From Cristatella mucedo (Eukaryota; Bryozoa; Phylactolaemata; Cristatellidae): a DNA stretch of 64,000 bases. A program made the position numbers and the translations under genes. The DNA lies in assembly GCA_009760855.2 (NCBI GenBank), contig WPIO01000049.1, positions 682,001 through 746,000 of the forward strand, written 5' to 3'. Positions 33,612 through 46,600 of this stretch are shown in pieces (position 1 is the first letter of the stretch; each line of letters opens with the position of its first letter). The notes under the pieces are model-generated. The model saw only the letters and a program-made list of their open reading frames with translations. It had not been told where the DNA came from and made no database searches.

Positions 33612-34240
33612 CGCGAACACGTTGGTTGGGGGCTCCTAGTCCCGACCTTTTCAAGGTCAGTCAACCTCTCGGCAGTACCGGTTTCGGGTTTTCCGGTTTG
33701 ACGAATTACAGCGATTCGAACAAGCGTTCTGTTACTAGCCGTATGGAGCGAGAAGTTGAGGCTCCTTGTAACGAATCTTGACTTGCAATCCAAGGTCGGT
33801 CGTCGAGCACTCGCTTGTTCCTGTTTCCGATCCGGAGTTGGAAGAGTAAGGCTGCGCCGCGGTGGCTGTCCTCTTCAACTGGAGACTTCAACTTGTTTAA
33901 TGGAAATCGCTACCGCGCCCTTAGGCGCGATGCGCTTCAGATTGTAGAGCTAATCGCTCACGTTGAACGCAGGCTGGTGCTGCTCACTTTCCTATGCAAA
34001 GTTGGACGCATGGTCCACTGCCCCTCATTGCACACATAGGCCGCAGCTTTCCTCGACTGGACGTCAGCTGTTTAAGGCAATTGCTGCGCCGGTCATTCGA
34101 CCGTCGGGGTCGCTTGTTCCGCAATTTCAACCTGTCCGTCGGCCTGATCGGAGGCTAGCCTCCATCTCCTTTCACCTTGGAGCTGCCCCTTCGACGTCCA
34201 GCAATGTACGCGTGAGCTGTGAGAATTAATCCGCTACGTT
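33612..34240 (-). promoter_or_regulatory. CpG-rich 5' region of M6-A
   Basis: Block immediately upstream of M6-A exon 1 with many CpG dinucleotides (for example gcgccggtcattcgaccgtcgg, cgcgcccttaggcgcgatgcg) unlike the AT-rich DNA on either side. Probably 5' UTR and promoter. No TATA box seen. Short open frames here look spurious. Confidence 0.4.
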
Positions 34241-34399
34241 ACAGCACATAGGCCTGCCGTTCGTTCATCTCAAAATACATTGGCGTGTAACTTGTGGTAC
34301 CCAACTAGTATTATTATTATTATTATATTTTCATTGTATCTGTGACAATCGATTCGGATCCAATAGGCTATCATCTTTTTGGCGTTACTCGGCTGTTTT

Positions 34400-35345
34400 T
34401 GTCATTTAAACCGTCGGAATCTGCTGCAGCGACTGAAAAACTGAACGCTTGCCGTGCAGACATTCGATCCTGAATGTCGGCAAATTTCCTTAAAGTAAAC
34501 GACGATCAAATGGACCTGCTATTCATAGGACACCCCAAGCATGTGGCTTGACTAGAAGACTTTGCTCTTCTAATAGGCGATGCTGTTGTGCGACCATCAC
34601 CGCGTGCTCGGAATTTAGGTGTCGTCTTCGACAGCTATCGAAATTTTGAAAGTTTGGTTAAGAAGACTGCTTCTACAGCAATCATCCTGTCTGATCCATA
34701 TTTAAGATTAAGACCAGTCTTCCACAGTGGCTTCCACAAAATTTAGCCGTCGGTTCTGTCTCGGCTAGATTGTTGCAATTCCTTTTTGGTATGGCTACCG
34801 AAAAATGCCACTAGGCCGGTGTAGCTGGCGATGAATATGACTGCACGGCTAGTCCACAAATCTCGGAGGCCTTCTGTCTTCTTTGCTGACAAAACTTGGA
34901 TGGGTGCCGATTGATCGATGGATACAAAGCACAGTTCTTACGCTGATTCACAAGACCCGCCACGGCTTAGCTCCTTCATACCTAGCTGAACTGCTGCACC
35001 AGTTTCAGCCTCCTCGTGCCCTCAGGTCCTCTATGAACAATAAATTACCTGTTTAATTTTTCTGCTTAAAGACCTTTGGCGAAGCAAAGTTTTTCTCTTC
35101 CGGTCCTTGTCAGTGGAACTCACCTCCACAATTATTATGCAACGACACCTAATCCGCTGCCGACTGTGGCACATCCTAACCAGCCGTCCTGAGCTGCTAC
35201 TGCTATGCTACTCACTAACTCGACTGCTCTCCTGACTCTGCTATGCTTCTCAATTTCACCTTGTTTCGTGCAATGAAGTCCGTGTGCTACAGAATTCGTA
35301 CCGAAAGCCAATTCTATTGCGTAACACCCACTTATCTCTGTTCCT
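34400..35345 (+). pseudogene. LINE-D reverse transcriptase 3' part
   Basis: Plus-strand remnant of a second LINE family: FLKVNDDQMDLLFIG, ARNLGVVFDSY, LSRLDCCNSFLVWLP, then a 3' block with tcctgagctgctactgct and gaattcgtaccgaaagcc that matches the four minus-strand LINE-D copies. Multiple stops. Confidence 0.7.
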
Positions 35346-37348
35346 TTGTGGAGTAAGAGGCGGAGAGACATTATGGAGAAACAAATTAGCGAGATAGGCT
35401 GTAATGTGATGCAGCCAGCCGGAAGGCTCACGGCTGGGCCAAGCCTTCGCTTTGACTTGGTGCGGCATGGGCGATAACTAGGTTTTCTAAAAAACGGTTG
35501 ATTTTTGAAAAATAGCCGTTTACTGTTTTCAATTTTCAAAAAAGCTGTCAACAGCTGTTTTCACTTGTTTCATTATTTCACTAATTTTATTGTCAATAGT
35601 TTATTTTTGTGATGAACACCGTTTTATTATATATCTTCAGCGATAAGTAATAAAGCAATACATTTTTACCTCCAATAATAATACTTCAGGAATAGAAGTT
35701 CATTAGGCGACTTATCTGAAAGACGCGATCTTAATTTAGTACAGAAATTCGTTCAGACCGAAAAACTTTCAATGTCCGTTGATGTCGGTTTAATGGATAG
35801 AATTGCGTTGTACAATTTTTACGGAAATTTTCAGTGAGCCGGCCCGAGTTGCTGAAGTGCGTGAATTTGGACTTGGGCCACTGGAAACTGTCTTGCCCTC
35901 CGACTGCTATTGATGATCCATCTTTTTAAAGCAACGAATTCAATTCATCTTGAAGAAACAAGTTCACACTTTCAGCATCATTTGACGACTGCTCGACGAC
36001 AACTTATGCATTGTTGACTCCAAATAGACGAGACGCCAGATTTCCTGCGAAATTTAGCGTAGTTTTTGACGGTGGTTGATGCGTCTTTGAGACTGGGCAA
36101 GAGGTTAACGGCATCCTTGTTCAGTCACTCTTTAGCACGACACTTCAAATTTTCCACGAGCTTGGTGCTAATTTCATTATTCAGGTTAGAAAGCATGGTG
36201 AACATGAATTTTAAAATTGCGTCAGCACTCATCAACGTTTCGTCTTCATCACTTGGATTCTCAACAGCAAGTTTCACAGGCTCCATTGCCTTCAGTAGAA
36301 ATTTGAGAGCGGCAGAATCCAATGTCTTAATCATCTCAGTGCTTTGAATTCGGTTAGTCACCTGCAGATGGCGATTTCTGTCTTTAATAATGGCTCTAAA
36401 ATTGTTGGCATAGCGTTTCGGCGCATCTGCACGTCAAGGTGCAGTTCCATCTCGCGTCCGAACTCAGTTTTTACTTTGGATTGAAAGACATTTCGAACAG
36501 CTGAGTTTTTGATGAATTTGAAAAGCGTGCGTGATTTCGTAAGGAGATTGTAATTAGCGACGTGTCCTTCTAATTTATCATCGCTGATTACTTCGAAGTC
36601 CGTACCTGCTTTAAAATAGTCCATTTCATCAATATCTTCACTATCCAGCTTTAAATCGTCCATCTTAGTACTCTTCTTGTACAATGTGTCCCATACTCCA
36701 ATGTGCAGATCGTGTCTTAAGCAGAGCTGTCCGATGATATCGGTGTGGCTAATGCATTTCTTGTTTATTGCAGCGCTATCCCGAGTAGATCTAACCAACT
36801 CCCTCTCCATTGTGATTCCAAAAAACGCTCAAATGCTGTTCCATTAATTCCACTAAATCGAGAGCAGTGCGCGTGCCAAATAAATGAAGAAGAACCATCT
36901 TCATTGTTGCTTTATCGCCGCTATCATCAATGTTAACTGCAAAGAATCGCCGTCCTCTCACGGTTGTGAATTCATTCACTGTCATGCTAAACTTTACTCC
37001 TCTCTCGGGTTTTCCTTTGATGTCGGCAATCGTTTTGTTTCTCTTTTCTTCGTAGTTATCATGCACCATCTTCGTCACAGCTTTCGTTTGCTGGAAGTTT
37101 GAATCCATCCCGTGAGATTGATTGTTGTATATACTTATTTCTAGCGACAGCTAATCGATATTCCACCAATAGCTAGATTGGTAACAATCTCCTTCAGAAT
37201 CTTTCACCCCAGGAAATCGGCAATCGTTTTTTTCTCTTATTGTTCACGGGTCCTTCCTTGGATGTACACTCTCCAGTAAGTTTATAAAAATGAATTTCAC
37301 GTATTTTCCGATGGTTCTTCAACGTTTCTCCCAGTTTTTCGCCCAAGA

Positions 37349-37485
37349 GTTAAGTTGCTCGCTCTTCACGACCCAGGTCGTGTGTTCGAGTCCTGCAGTG
37401 TATGATCCTTTATTTCTACCGCAAGCGGCGATGACCGCCGCTATCGCTTTTCTGCCGATACATAAATGAGGCTTTTAAATCAGCG
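37349..37485 (+). repeat. SINE-A copy nested in the hAT transposon
   Basis: tcacgacccaggtcgtgtgt, tcgagtcctgcagtg, ctaccgcaagcggcgatgac and gaggcttttaaatcagc. Interrupts the transposase just after its BED finger. Confidence 0.75.
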
Positions 37486-37544
37486 TACACACACGCACAC
37501 ACACACACACACACACACACGCGCACGCACACGCACGCACACGC

Positions 37545-37599
<55 letters not shown>

Positions 37600-37600
37600 T
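37486..37600. repeat. (CA)n microsatellite with CG variants
   Basis: About 115 bp of CA repeats with scattered GC interruptions, attached to the 3' end of the nested SINE-A. Confidence 0.97.
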
Positions 37601-38399
37601 ACATGTAAATATATATAACGTTGTCGTGGAGTTTCCAGAACATGATGACTTTACTGCACCGTCCACATTGACCTCCTAGCTCTTCTGTAATCGGATTCAT
37701 TCGCTTTGCGGCGTATTCCCAAACTGGACATTGTTGAAAAGAACATCAATAATTGTTGATGGCACAAGATCAATTCAAGTAATGTCTTAAGTTTATTTCT
37801 GCAAAATTGCACTTTAATTTTAGTTTCTTGCGAATTTGATATAAAAATAACCATACAAAATCACTAACACATTCAAAAGACATTTTAAACAATTTTCAGC
37901 TACATATTTCATATCCACAGCGAACGTTAGAGCTTCAGTTGTAGACCTTGTGCTTTGATTCGCACGGCACACAGAACGCTGGCACAGGACCAACACCAAC
38001 AATTTATTATACTACTCACAGAGCAGAGGGAACACGACTTCCATCGCCCCTCTCTCCCACTCGAGTCTCCTCTCCTCGACCACGGCTGTGCATTCACGAC
38101 CCCGATGATGAATCCACCATCTGTTCACTAGCGGGTTATCGGCAAGTGTCAGCGCCTCATTAGAAGCGGACCACAGCTGTGCACAGGCCCCTCTCGACGA
38201 TGCTCCCAACAGCTGTTCAGGAATGGAGCGGTATCAGCCCGCACACAATCAAACCACAGACCTTTGTGTTTAAAAATTTCCGTTAGAAACAGTAAACAGT
38301 TAATAAAATTCGCCGTTTAACTATTTTTGTTTGACTTTTTGACAAGCAAAGTTTTTTTTACTGCTACTCTAGGTAGCTACAAGAAACCCTAGCGACAAC

Positions 38400-39740
38400 G
38401 CACCTCGGTTGGGTCCCAACTCGAGGAGTTCGCACGTGGAATTCGGCACCAAGTGCCGTCTCCGTTCCGTAGCGCTGCATCCCGAAGGATGCAGCTCAGA
38501 CATTCTTGAACGCCCCGCCAAGGCGAGGCGGGTTAACTGGGGCTGTCGAGGTCAGTCGGGAAATAGCCTACCTCTTTCCCTAGTCACGGTCGTATACTCA
38601 GGGAATGCTTTACGCTACGAACGCGCGAGATGCTCGTTGGAGTTAGCTAATCCTATCCCCCACCGTCGCTACATCATTCGACTTCCGTAGCGCGGATCCT
38701 CACGCAATAGCCAATTTCGCAGGAGTCCTTTCCTGCGTGCGTTTCAAGTGCCTAGAAAGAGATTTTAATTTATTTATTTTTATTTTCCAATGCGGAGCGA
38801 CAGGAGGCCGTCTGCCGTGAGACAGGATCCCGAAAATGAATTTCGCCGCTAGCGGCATGCGATCCCGCAACCCCAGCGATACCTGTCCTCTGCACTAGCC
38901 TGTTTTCTCGATCGAAGCTGGTCTTCCAATGCCGCTCAACGCAGGGCTATAATGCCTCAGCTTTTAATCGCCACTTAAATTCTACATTCAGATTCCGGTA
39001 TACCGCCTGAATGAATGTATACGTTTATCATTGCTATTTTTGGCGTCAAGCACGCGACTCGTTTTGCACCTGCTGCGCGGTCGGCGCCCAGAGAACGCAT
39101 CCGCTGCGAGCGCGTCCGCTGAGACTTAAGCGGGTCCAGGCGAGCAGGAAAAACCCGCCATGAGCGGTTTGCCGCCGCGACTTTGGCGACCTGCGAATGG
39201 CTGAATGAGTAAGTGCGGCCTTTAGCGGCGCATGCGAGGAAGGCGTTAATTTCAAAATACAGAGCTACCAGAGGCCGCCTGCCTCCAGTGTCTGTCGTCT
39301 GCATATTAATATGTCGTCTGCCCACGGTGTCGTCTGCCGTAGGACTGAACGCCGCGAAACTATGTCGTCTCGAGAGGGAAACGATCTAACGGGATAGCGA
39401 TTTTTTTACTATTGTTACCAATCAGGTAGAGTAGAAAGTGTTTCCCAGTGAGTTGTAGGACCTAGTGAAACGCCGATCAACCGAAAGTGCAAATCGCGGC
39501 TTCAAAGGGCACTTCCGGACCAGTCAGCTTAGTTGGTCCTACGCTGAACCTCCAGACGGTACATAATATGCACCTACCTTTGCAGTGTCACTCTCTCAAG
39601 ATGGCAACGATAGCCCACAGAGGCCACCTGATATAGTATCCAAGAAAGTTCGCAGAAAGGCAGCGAAGGAGAAGTTGCATATGCGTTCATATAATCGCGA
39701 GTGGTATCGGTGGCGAGTGGTATCGTGCTTGATAAACAGC
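38400..39740. other. intergenic, no gene recognised
   Basis: CpG-rich sequence around 38400-38720 and 39030-39230, with a short LINE-1-like tail at 38745-38765 followed by TTTATT-rich bases. No supported exon. Confidence 0.4.
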
Positions 39741-40250
39741 ATGAATAACATGATTAAAGGTGACATGCACAGGGTCAGCATGCAAGTGTGGTTTGTGGCA
39801 GCATGCACAGCGTCAGCGCCCATAAGCACACACAGGGCGATTAATATTCACAGGGACCCACTAAATGCTGTGATAAGTAGGTGCGTTTTTAGTTTCCTTT
39901 TAAATGTGGTCAAGTCAGAAGAGGTCTTGACGCAAATCGGAAGTGAGTTTGGCTTTGGGAGCATACGAACTAAAGGCACGGTCTCCAAAGGATTTGAGGT
40001 TCGTACGAGGTGTAAGTAAACGATTTGATTCCGAAAAGCGGGTGGTGAGATAGCTAGCTAGATGATGGGGTAGTAGATCTGATAGGTAGGCTGGAGCCAA
40101 AGAATGAAAGGACCTAAAAGTGAGTGACAGAGCCTTGAAGTCGATGCACTGCTTGACTGCGAGTCAGTGCAGGTCGGCGAGAAGTGGTGTGATGTGGCAA
40201 CTGCGACGCTCACGACAAACAAGCCTGGATGCATCTTATCAGATATAGCT
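39740..40250 (-). repeat. LINE-1 3' end
   Basis: Minus-strand copy: 3' UTR tgacatgcacagggtcagca, coding remnant cacggtctccaaaggattt (reverse of KSFGDRA) and gtcagtgcaggtcggcgag. The extreme tail is missing. Confidence 0.85.
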
Positions 40251-41779
40251 GAAGCCGAAGGCTTTTTCTGGCCTATTTTGTGCCAAGTTAAATTTTGGTG
40301 ATTTGAACCTTAGGACAGACAAGTGTCCAGAAAATAGATGGAACGTCAGCTGTGCCTTATCAACTGTCGGTATAAAGGATGCAGGTAAGTGTGAAGATGA
40401 TTGTATACAGATTTTTATTAGTCTATGCTAGAGCCTCAAAAAGTTGTGAAGTGGAGCATTGGCACACACAAGATGAGTCTTATTGGGTAATTTGTACTAC
40501 ACAGGCTGAACAGATATAATCTATACATGGATGAGCACAATTTACGCATGAATGAGCAAAATGTGTGCACGATCAATCTTTCAGATTATGACAGTGCTTG
40601 AAATCATTAGCAAAGTTTTTATGAAAAACAAAGCAGGAGGAACCAAATATGTCATAATTTATAGCTTTAGCCTTATATACTTAAATACAGGTATATGGTG
40701 AAGGTCAGTTAGTTTTAGTTAGGTTGTCGCATTGTATGCTACTGAAGAGGCTAGTCAAACGTTTCTTTCAGTGGCTTTGCAATATACCATACTTACGTCA
40801 AATTACAGACTAATTTGGGGAATTGTATTTTGACGGTTATGATTACAATTTCTTGACGGTGTCCTCCATATATATTACTAAAAAATGGTTGCTTCAGAGG
40901 GAGAGAGATGGGTAGATAAAGAGAGATAGTGGGGCCATTAGTCAAAGCTGAGTGCAGGATAGAGCGCTCGTTATCTCTTAGTGGTCGTCTTCTATCGATA
41001 GAGGGAGATGCAATAATTCACGGTTTTTCAATTTGTTCGAAGCTCTGAGCGCATAGCGGCTAATATTAATGGATGCTATTCTTTAACACGACGATTACTA
41101 TGCAGATCAACTTCAGATATATCTCGAGGACATCTGAACAGTGAAACGGGCTCCAGCAATTTATTGATGAAATTAACGTATTAGTGGTGCTGATCATTGA
41201 GCCTTTCGGTAAAATTAGCATACCTATTGCGTCATAAACTCTAAACTTGTTAATCTTAAATTGCTACTGTGAGCCATCGATAAGGAAAGCAAAGTTTTGA
41301 ACAAATTTTCGCAGCAGCTTTGACATTTATTTGTGAAGTAGCTAATTCAGATGTTCAAAAAGTGTGAAACAGCATTGCACTTCACACTGAAAATCTTATT
41401 TGAATCATATTTCAGAATTTTAGCGCTTTCATTCATTGCCCTATCGCTCTTGTAGGTTGTCGTTCAAGATCGTCAATCTTGACGGTCGTCACGTCATCTC
41501 CTGTCACCTCGATCAGTGCATAAGATCGCCTACGGCCTAAACTCTGTGGTAACGGTTCTCTAATTAAAGCGATCTGAATATGTTAATGACAGCACGAAAA
41601 TTATAAACATTAAATGGTTCTGAAACTCATTTCCGACTGTTTTTCGAATAGCATATACCGAAAGTGTGCAGACACATATCACTCGCTTTTACTAGCCCAA
41701 ATTTCAGAAGAAAATGTACGTACTTTGTTTGCAAGTCAACATACAATTTATAAAAAAGTTACAATGCAAAAGCGATATC
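40251..41779. other. intergenic, AT-rich, no gene recognised
   Basis: No exon, RNA gene or shared repeat family seen. Confidence 0.4.
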
Positions 41780-42130
41780 TGCATTTGTATTTCTATGCTT
41801 AAAGACCATCGGCGTCTAAAGCTTTTGCTCAGCCTGTCATAGACTGTAGAAATCACTCCAGCAATTCTTACGAAACGACATCTAAGCCTGTTAGCTACCG
41901 AATTCGTAACGAGACCCGCTTAGGCTTTAAGTGTGCAGTAGAAAACGCTCTTGCATAAACACCAACTTGATCTGTGTAGCTTTTCGGAGTTACAGATGCC
42001 TTGACGCATCAAAGTGGTTCATGCTTCTCTATTCGGGGTTCTCGGTTCGATCTCGATGTTTATTAACGTGACTGTTTCGCACTTCGCCTTATTTAAAAGG
42101 ACCCTTACGGCACTTTTCCTGTAAAACAAC
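41780..42130 (+). repeat. LINE-D 3' end, diverged
   Basis: cttaaagaccatcggcg, attcttacgaaacgacatct and gttagctaccgaattcgtaa follow the LINE-D order on the plus strand, with an internal deletion. Confidence 0.55.
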
Positions 42131-42650
42131 TAAAAAAATGACATGAGACCATGCCATAATTTTGATCTTGACGGTTATCCTGATGCTTTTCAAGCTAGTA
42201 CAAACAAGGACATGGTCGTCATCGCCAGAGAGTTTTCTGTGCCCTTGTTCCATATTGACAGCTTTTGGCTACGACACGCCCATTGCATCGCATATAGATA
42301 AGCGATTCCGAGCTGTTATTCGGCGATGGGCTGGCTGTTTTCGTTGGTATGCATATGCTGATCACTCGTATGGCACAGGTCATGTTTGCACCTGGAAAGT
42401 GTCGTCTTTTGTTCCTTTGGACCTGGTAGAATAGAAACATTAAAAGTTGAAGGTAAACATTAAAAGCGAACGCGTTCGGCTTAACCCACAGTGGGATTGA
42501 TTATCCAGCACCATCTGGGTCCTACTGCCTGTCGCAGCGAAAAGGCTGGTCTAAAGGGTTAAGAGGGTGATTCATGACCGTCCACTTCAGCATAGTAAGC
42601 AAGTGGATCGGCTACTTGAGGGTCTTGGTCAACAGGTCAAGTAGTATATA

Positions 42651-42781
42651 GTTCATTTGTATAGCGCCATAAGAGAATTTGATCTCTATTCATTCGCTTC
42701 ACATATGCCACGGGACTCGAGCCCAAGACCTCGGCCAGACCTTGGTCGGGGCGGGCACCTTAACCACTAGGCCAAACCAGC
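42651..42781 (-). repeat. SINE-B copy
   Basis: Full-length minus-strand copy: tail gttcatttgtatagcgcc, box B as ggactcgagcccaagacc and head ccttaaccactaggcc. Confidence 0.9.
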
Positions 42782-43511
42782 TCGGCTTACCGGTGCTCAT
42801 GCTTGTTACTATCACCCAATGGAGGTGGCAGGCTTAAGCAGTTCTCCATCAAAATCACCCTGCCCAAAATGTAAACAGGTAGAGCTATAAAGCACAATTT
42901 TCGAAACCCAGTTTAGTTGCAAAGGCTATTACAGTTGCAGCTGCCGGCTCCTTTTTTTCTTGGCCGACGACTATAAGCTTATGCTCCAGTCAAACTGAAA
43001 CTGCTCCTGGACCCAATTTTGTTGAGCAGCGTAGCCAGTGAAAAAGCCACTGGTCCGTCGGTGGGGTACAATTCGGTTGAAAATGAAGCTCTGCTGAGCA
43101 GTGAATGCGTATATTATCTTGAAAATACGTAAAAAGGTGAAAGCAAAAATTCATATAAAATGTACTTGCTTTCTCACTGGAATGCACCAATGGAATAAAC
43201 TTACATAAAGGAATGTTTGATGGCATAACCTGCGCCTATAATTGCATGGTCAGCTTGTGCCCATTGCCGGCATAGCAATAAAAAAATGAATGGTCAAAAA
43301 CTTGCCAGCTTAAATGGCTCCTGTGCATGAAGAGCTGCAAAAGGCAAGACCGTAGTGACTGCGATTAAAAAAGCAGGAATTCCAGGGTTCAGCACGAGCC
43401 CAATGGCAAATGTTACCAGCTGGCCACCACATGATGACAACATGGAGGCTCGATTGGTTCTGCCTCACACAGCCCAACCCTGCCCCACACGATCAAAGCA
43501 CATGTACAGTA

Positions 43512-43676
43512 TCAAATGGACGCAAAGGAGCCCTGGAACGTTTGCTTCTTGTTGGCACTGGCTATTATGTTATCCAGCTCGGTGTTGTCCAGGTCGATGG
43601 CTGTGCGGAAGTCAGTGAGCTCCCTCGATGACTTGATGCGCTGATAATTCACACCGGTGATCATCAAGAATGAAAC
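43512..43676 (-). CDS. M6: M6-B exon 7: end of fourth span and cytoplasmic tail
   Basis: Acceptor cctgtgcacag|GTTTCA, stop TGA at 43514-43512. [20 protein letters not shown] followed by [20 protein letters not shown] and a tail end ([10 protein letters not shown]) unlike that of copy A. Confidence 0.94.
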   Translation of the reverse strand, partial: VSFLMITGVNYQRIKSSRELTDFRTAIDLDNTELDNIIASANKKQTFQGSFASI

Positions 43677-46600
43677 CTGTGCACAGGCCAATTGAAAAAT
43701 AACGAATAAACTGGCATCCATCTTGGTCGACAACTCGCAAGATACAAGCACTGAATGGCTGTTATGCTGACAAGTTTTCTGCAACGGCGCTATCATTGGC
43801 CAACCCTGCACAGCAGCAAAGACGCGAGAACAGTCGAGCGCCAAAGAAACTACAAAACGACAGATGGCGGGAAAGCAAATGCCAGAATCGGCATTAGAAA
43901 ATTAAAACATGAGTCTGCATGTTAGAAAAGAAAGTGTGTTTGCAAGGCGAGCCTCGATGCTTCAGCCAGCAGTAGAAAGCACACAGCATCAGAAGCAGCA
44001 GTCTACAGCAGCCATTGTGAAGCAGAACCGGGCGAAAACTGCACGGTGCTATCGGACGACGTTGACTAAAAAGGAAACAATCCGATGGAGATGATATTGG
44101 GCTGAGTGGTAGCTGCTCATCAACGGTTGCCGTTATGCTTGAGCACCGACGACGTTTGCGCCATGTTTGTGCTACACCAAGAGCATCTTAGATACGGATG
44201 ACAGTAGACACGGATGTGACAAGATCCTATGACATGCTAATGCTACCCTGTGGCTGCGACTATAGCCAAATCAACGCACCGGCTAAGAATGGATATAATG
44301 TCTCGTGGACAGGCGGCTTAGACAGCGAGCAAGGCGGCTAAGTGGTCAAATGCAAGGTGATCGAATGTGCCATAACCAAACGGCAGCAGAATTTATGAGA
44401 AAAGATGGTGTTTGCAAGAATGCATTAGGTAGAACAACTTTGACTGTCATTACAAAGGCACCTTCAGTTTTATAAAAGCATTATCACTGATAGTCACATA
44501 GGCGTGAAACGCCATTTACTAACTGGCTCGTGGGAGAAGCGAATGGCAGTATTACTGCATGACGGAATGAGAGCCAGAGAGCACACAGGCAGAATGAGTG
44601 GCACGTAAAAAAGCAAAGAGGGCCGAGCAGTATCACTTTAAGATAAAAAAAAATGTGGAGTCAAATCCCAGCGACACGAGGTTACAGCAAAGGCTATAAT
44701 CAGTGAGCACAAACAGTGACAGATTGCATCCACGTCGGCGGTATAGAGCAGGATGCAGGGTCGGATACATTGGTGGGAGTGAGAGGCCGACCTGGATTGC
44801 ATCCGACCGGTGGGTGCATCGAGAGAGGGCCATCTATGTGTTTTCCTATGAGGACACACCCCAGCAGTGCGGTAGCATGTTCTACAAGTACGGATGAAGA
44901 CGGCTAAATGAAAACTTGAAACTTAGCAAATAAGTTCCAGTCCGGTTTTAAAGCTAATCAATCACCCCACCGAGTCAGCATTGCTGCGGCTGTACAACGG
45001 CCCTGCTCAGGAATGCAGATATAGAGAAGAGTCTCGCTGCTAGCTTTGCTAGGTCTCTTGGAAGCATTCCTACGATTGATCACCAAGTTCTTTTCGAGCA
45101 CATCTCGTCTTGCCTGGGCACCACTGGCACTGCACTGTAATTATCCTATCTCAGTGAGAATTATCCGCGGGATTCTCTAAAATAAGGGTACCCCAGGGCT
45201 CTGTGCTTGGTCTACTTCTTTTCACAATTTACATTCTCCCTCTTGCTGAAGTAATCGCCTTACGCAATCTAGTCTTTCATTTCTATGCAGATGACACAGA
45301 GCGGTACATGTGCTTTGATCCCTCACTGCCTCCCAGTAGGTCAAATTCTTTCGCCTCCTATGCTGAATGTACTGCTGTCGTTTGCATTTGGATGGCAACA
45401 AACTTTCGACAATTGAATGACAGTAACACGAACTTACCAGTTATGGGTTAACCAAGAGATACCCAGAAATTGGAAAACTCAATGCTCCAAATGGACTAGG
45501 CCGCCGGCATATCTCCTGTAACATCTGCATGAAATCTTGGTGTCCTGCTCCTTTCATTAAGCGACCACACCAGCTCCATAGTCAATTCTGCCTACTTTCA
45601 GCTCTGTAAAATTGCAAAACTTGCGGCTTAGACGAGGATATCACATCTACGCTGGTCCATGCATTTGTGACATCCCACCTCACCTTTTGTAGTGCAATAA
45701 TTCATTACCTAGTTATCTGGCCTGTGCAATTAAGTGCTCTCAGTCGGTGCAAAACTCAGCAGCTCAGCTGGTCTGTCGCGAACGTCACAGTTGCCACACT
45801 ACTAGCCACTTCTTACCAACCTGCACTGGCTCCTCTTCAAGTAGCTTATCGACTTTCAGGTTTCGTCACTCACGTATCGATCCCTTCATTCTCTTGCTCC
45901 AGCCTACCTGAATTATTTCCTAATCAGGCCAGGCAGTGTACCATGTGCTCTTCTGACTGCCCTCTTCTGACTTCTGCATCTACACTGACAAACGCTCGGA
46001 GTCGAGACAACTGAGAAGTTGGGGGTACTTCGCCTCTTTCTACTGGTATGGGGGACCAATGACTGACGAACAAAATCAGAGTTTTGCATCTGGGTTAGAT
46101 GAATTAGCCAGGTGGTTCACTTCTTGGCCGTAGATCAGCCTTCTGAGGCAGCCAACCCATCATGAACAGACACCGCATACTACCTTCATAGACGAGTTGT
46201 GTGGGAAGACCAATCTGTGGGACAACAAGACTTCCGCTTCCTCCTTGCACTGCCGTGCACTACTGCAACCGCAGCAGCGACTAGCGGTTACTTTTGGGTA
46301 GGCTGCAGCAGATACATGTCTGCAGACAGTTACTGCTTCATTTTCATTTGCCACCAAACAAGAAAATGTACGACCTCCACTATCCATGTTGACATGCTTC
46401 CCTTAAAGAATATTTCAAGTGCCAACACAAATTTCTTAATGATATTATTACTTTTTTCTATATGGCAGCCGCAATTCTATCCGCATGAGCTATTAGACCT
46501 TAGACAAGAATCTACTTGCAGACGTACACAGTACATGCCTGCTAGACTCGTCGGGCACGAAACCACACTAAAAAATAGTGCCTATTTGGTGCTTACACAT

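Larger units (their letters stand above)
35950..37745 (-). pseudogene. hAT transposase with BED zinc finger, frameshifted
   Basis: Minus-strand order: BED finger (PVWEYAAKRMNPITEE then GGQCGRCSKV, near 37745-37640); linker interrupted by nested repeats; RNase-H-like core (KPERGVKFSMTVNEFTTVRG, RRFFAVNIDDSG, 37108-36791); a frameshift near 36815; MERELVRSTRDSAAINKKC and KLEGHVANYNLL (36810-36358); a further frameshift near 36360; then LLKAMEPVKLAVENPSDEDE and a degenerate C-terminus without a clear dimerisation block. Similar to ZBED/'rice sleeper'-type proteins. Confidence 0.85.
35479..38391 (-). mobile_element. hAT DNA transposon, nearly full length but dead
   Basis: 2913 bp bounded by terminal repeats TAGGTTTTCT (35479) and, reversed, TAGGGTTTCT (38391). 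Flanked by near-perfect 8-bp duplications GCGATAAC (35471-35478) and GCGACAAC (38392-38399). Subterminal inverted similarity also exists (AAAACGG...GTTTACTGTTT at 35491-35527 against the reverse of 38283-38320). The minus strand carries a decayed BED-finger hAT transposase. A SINE-A and a CA microsatellite are nested inside (37349-37600). Confidence 0.85.
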
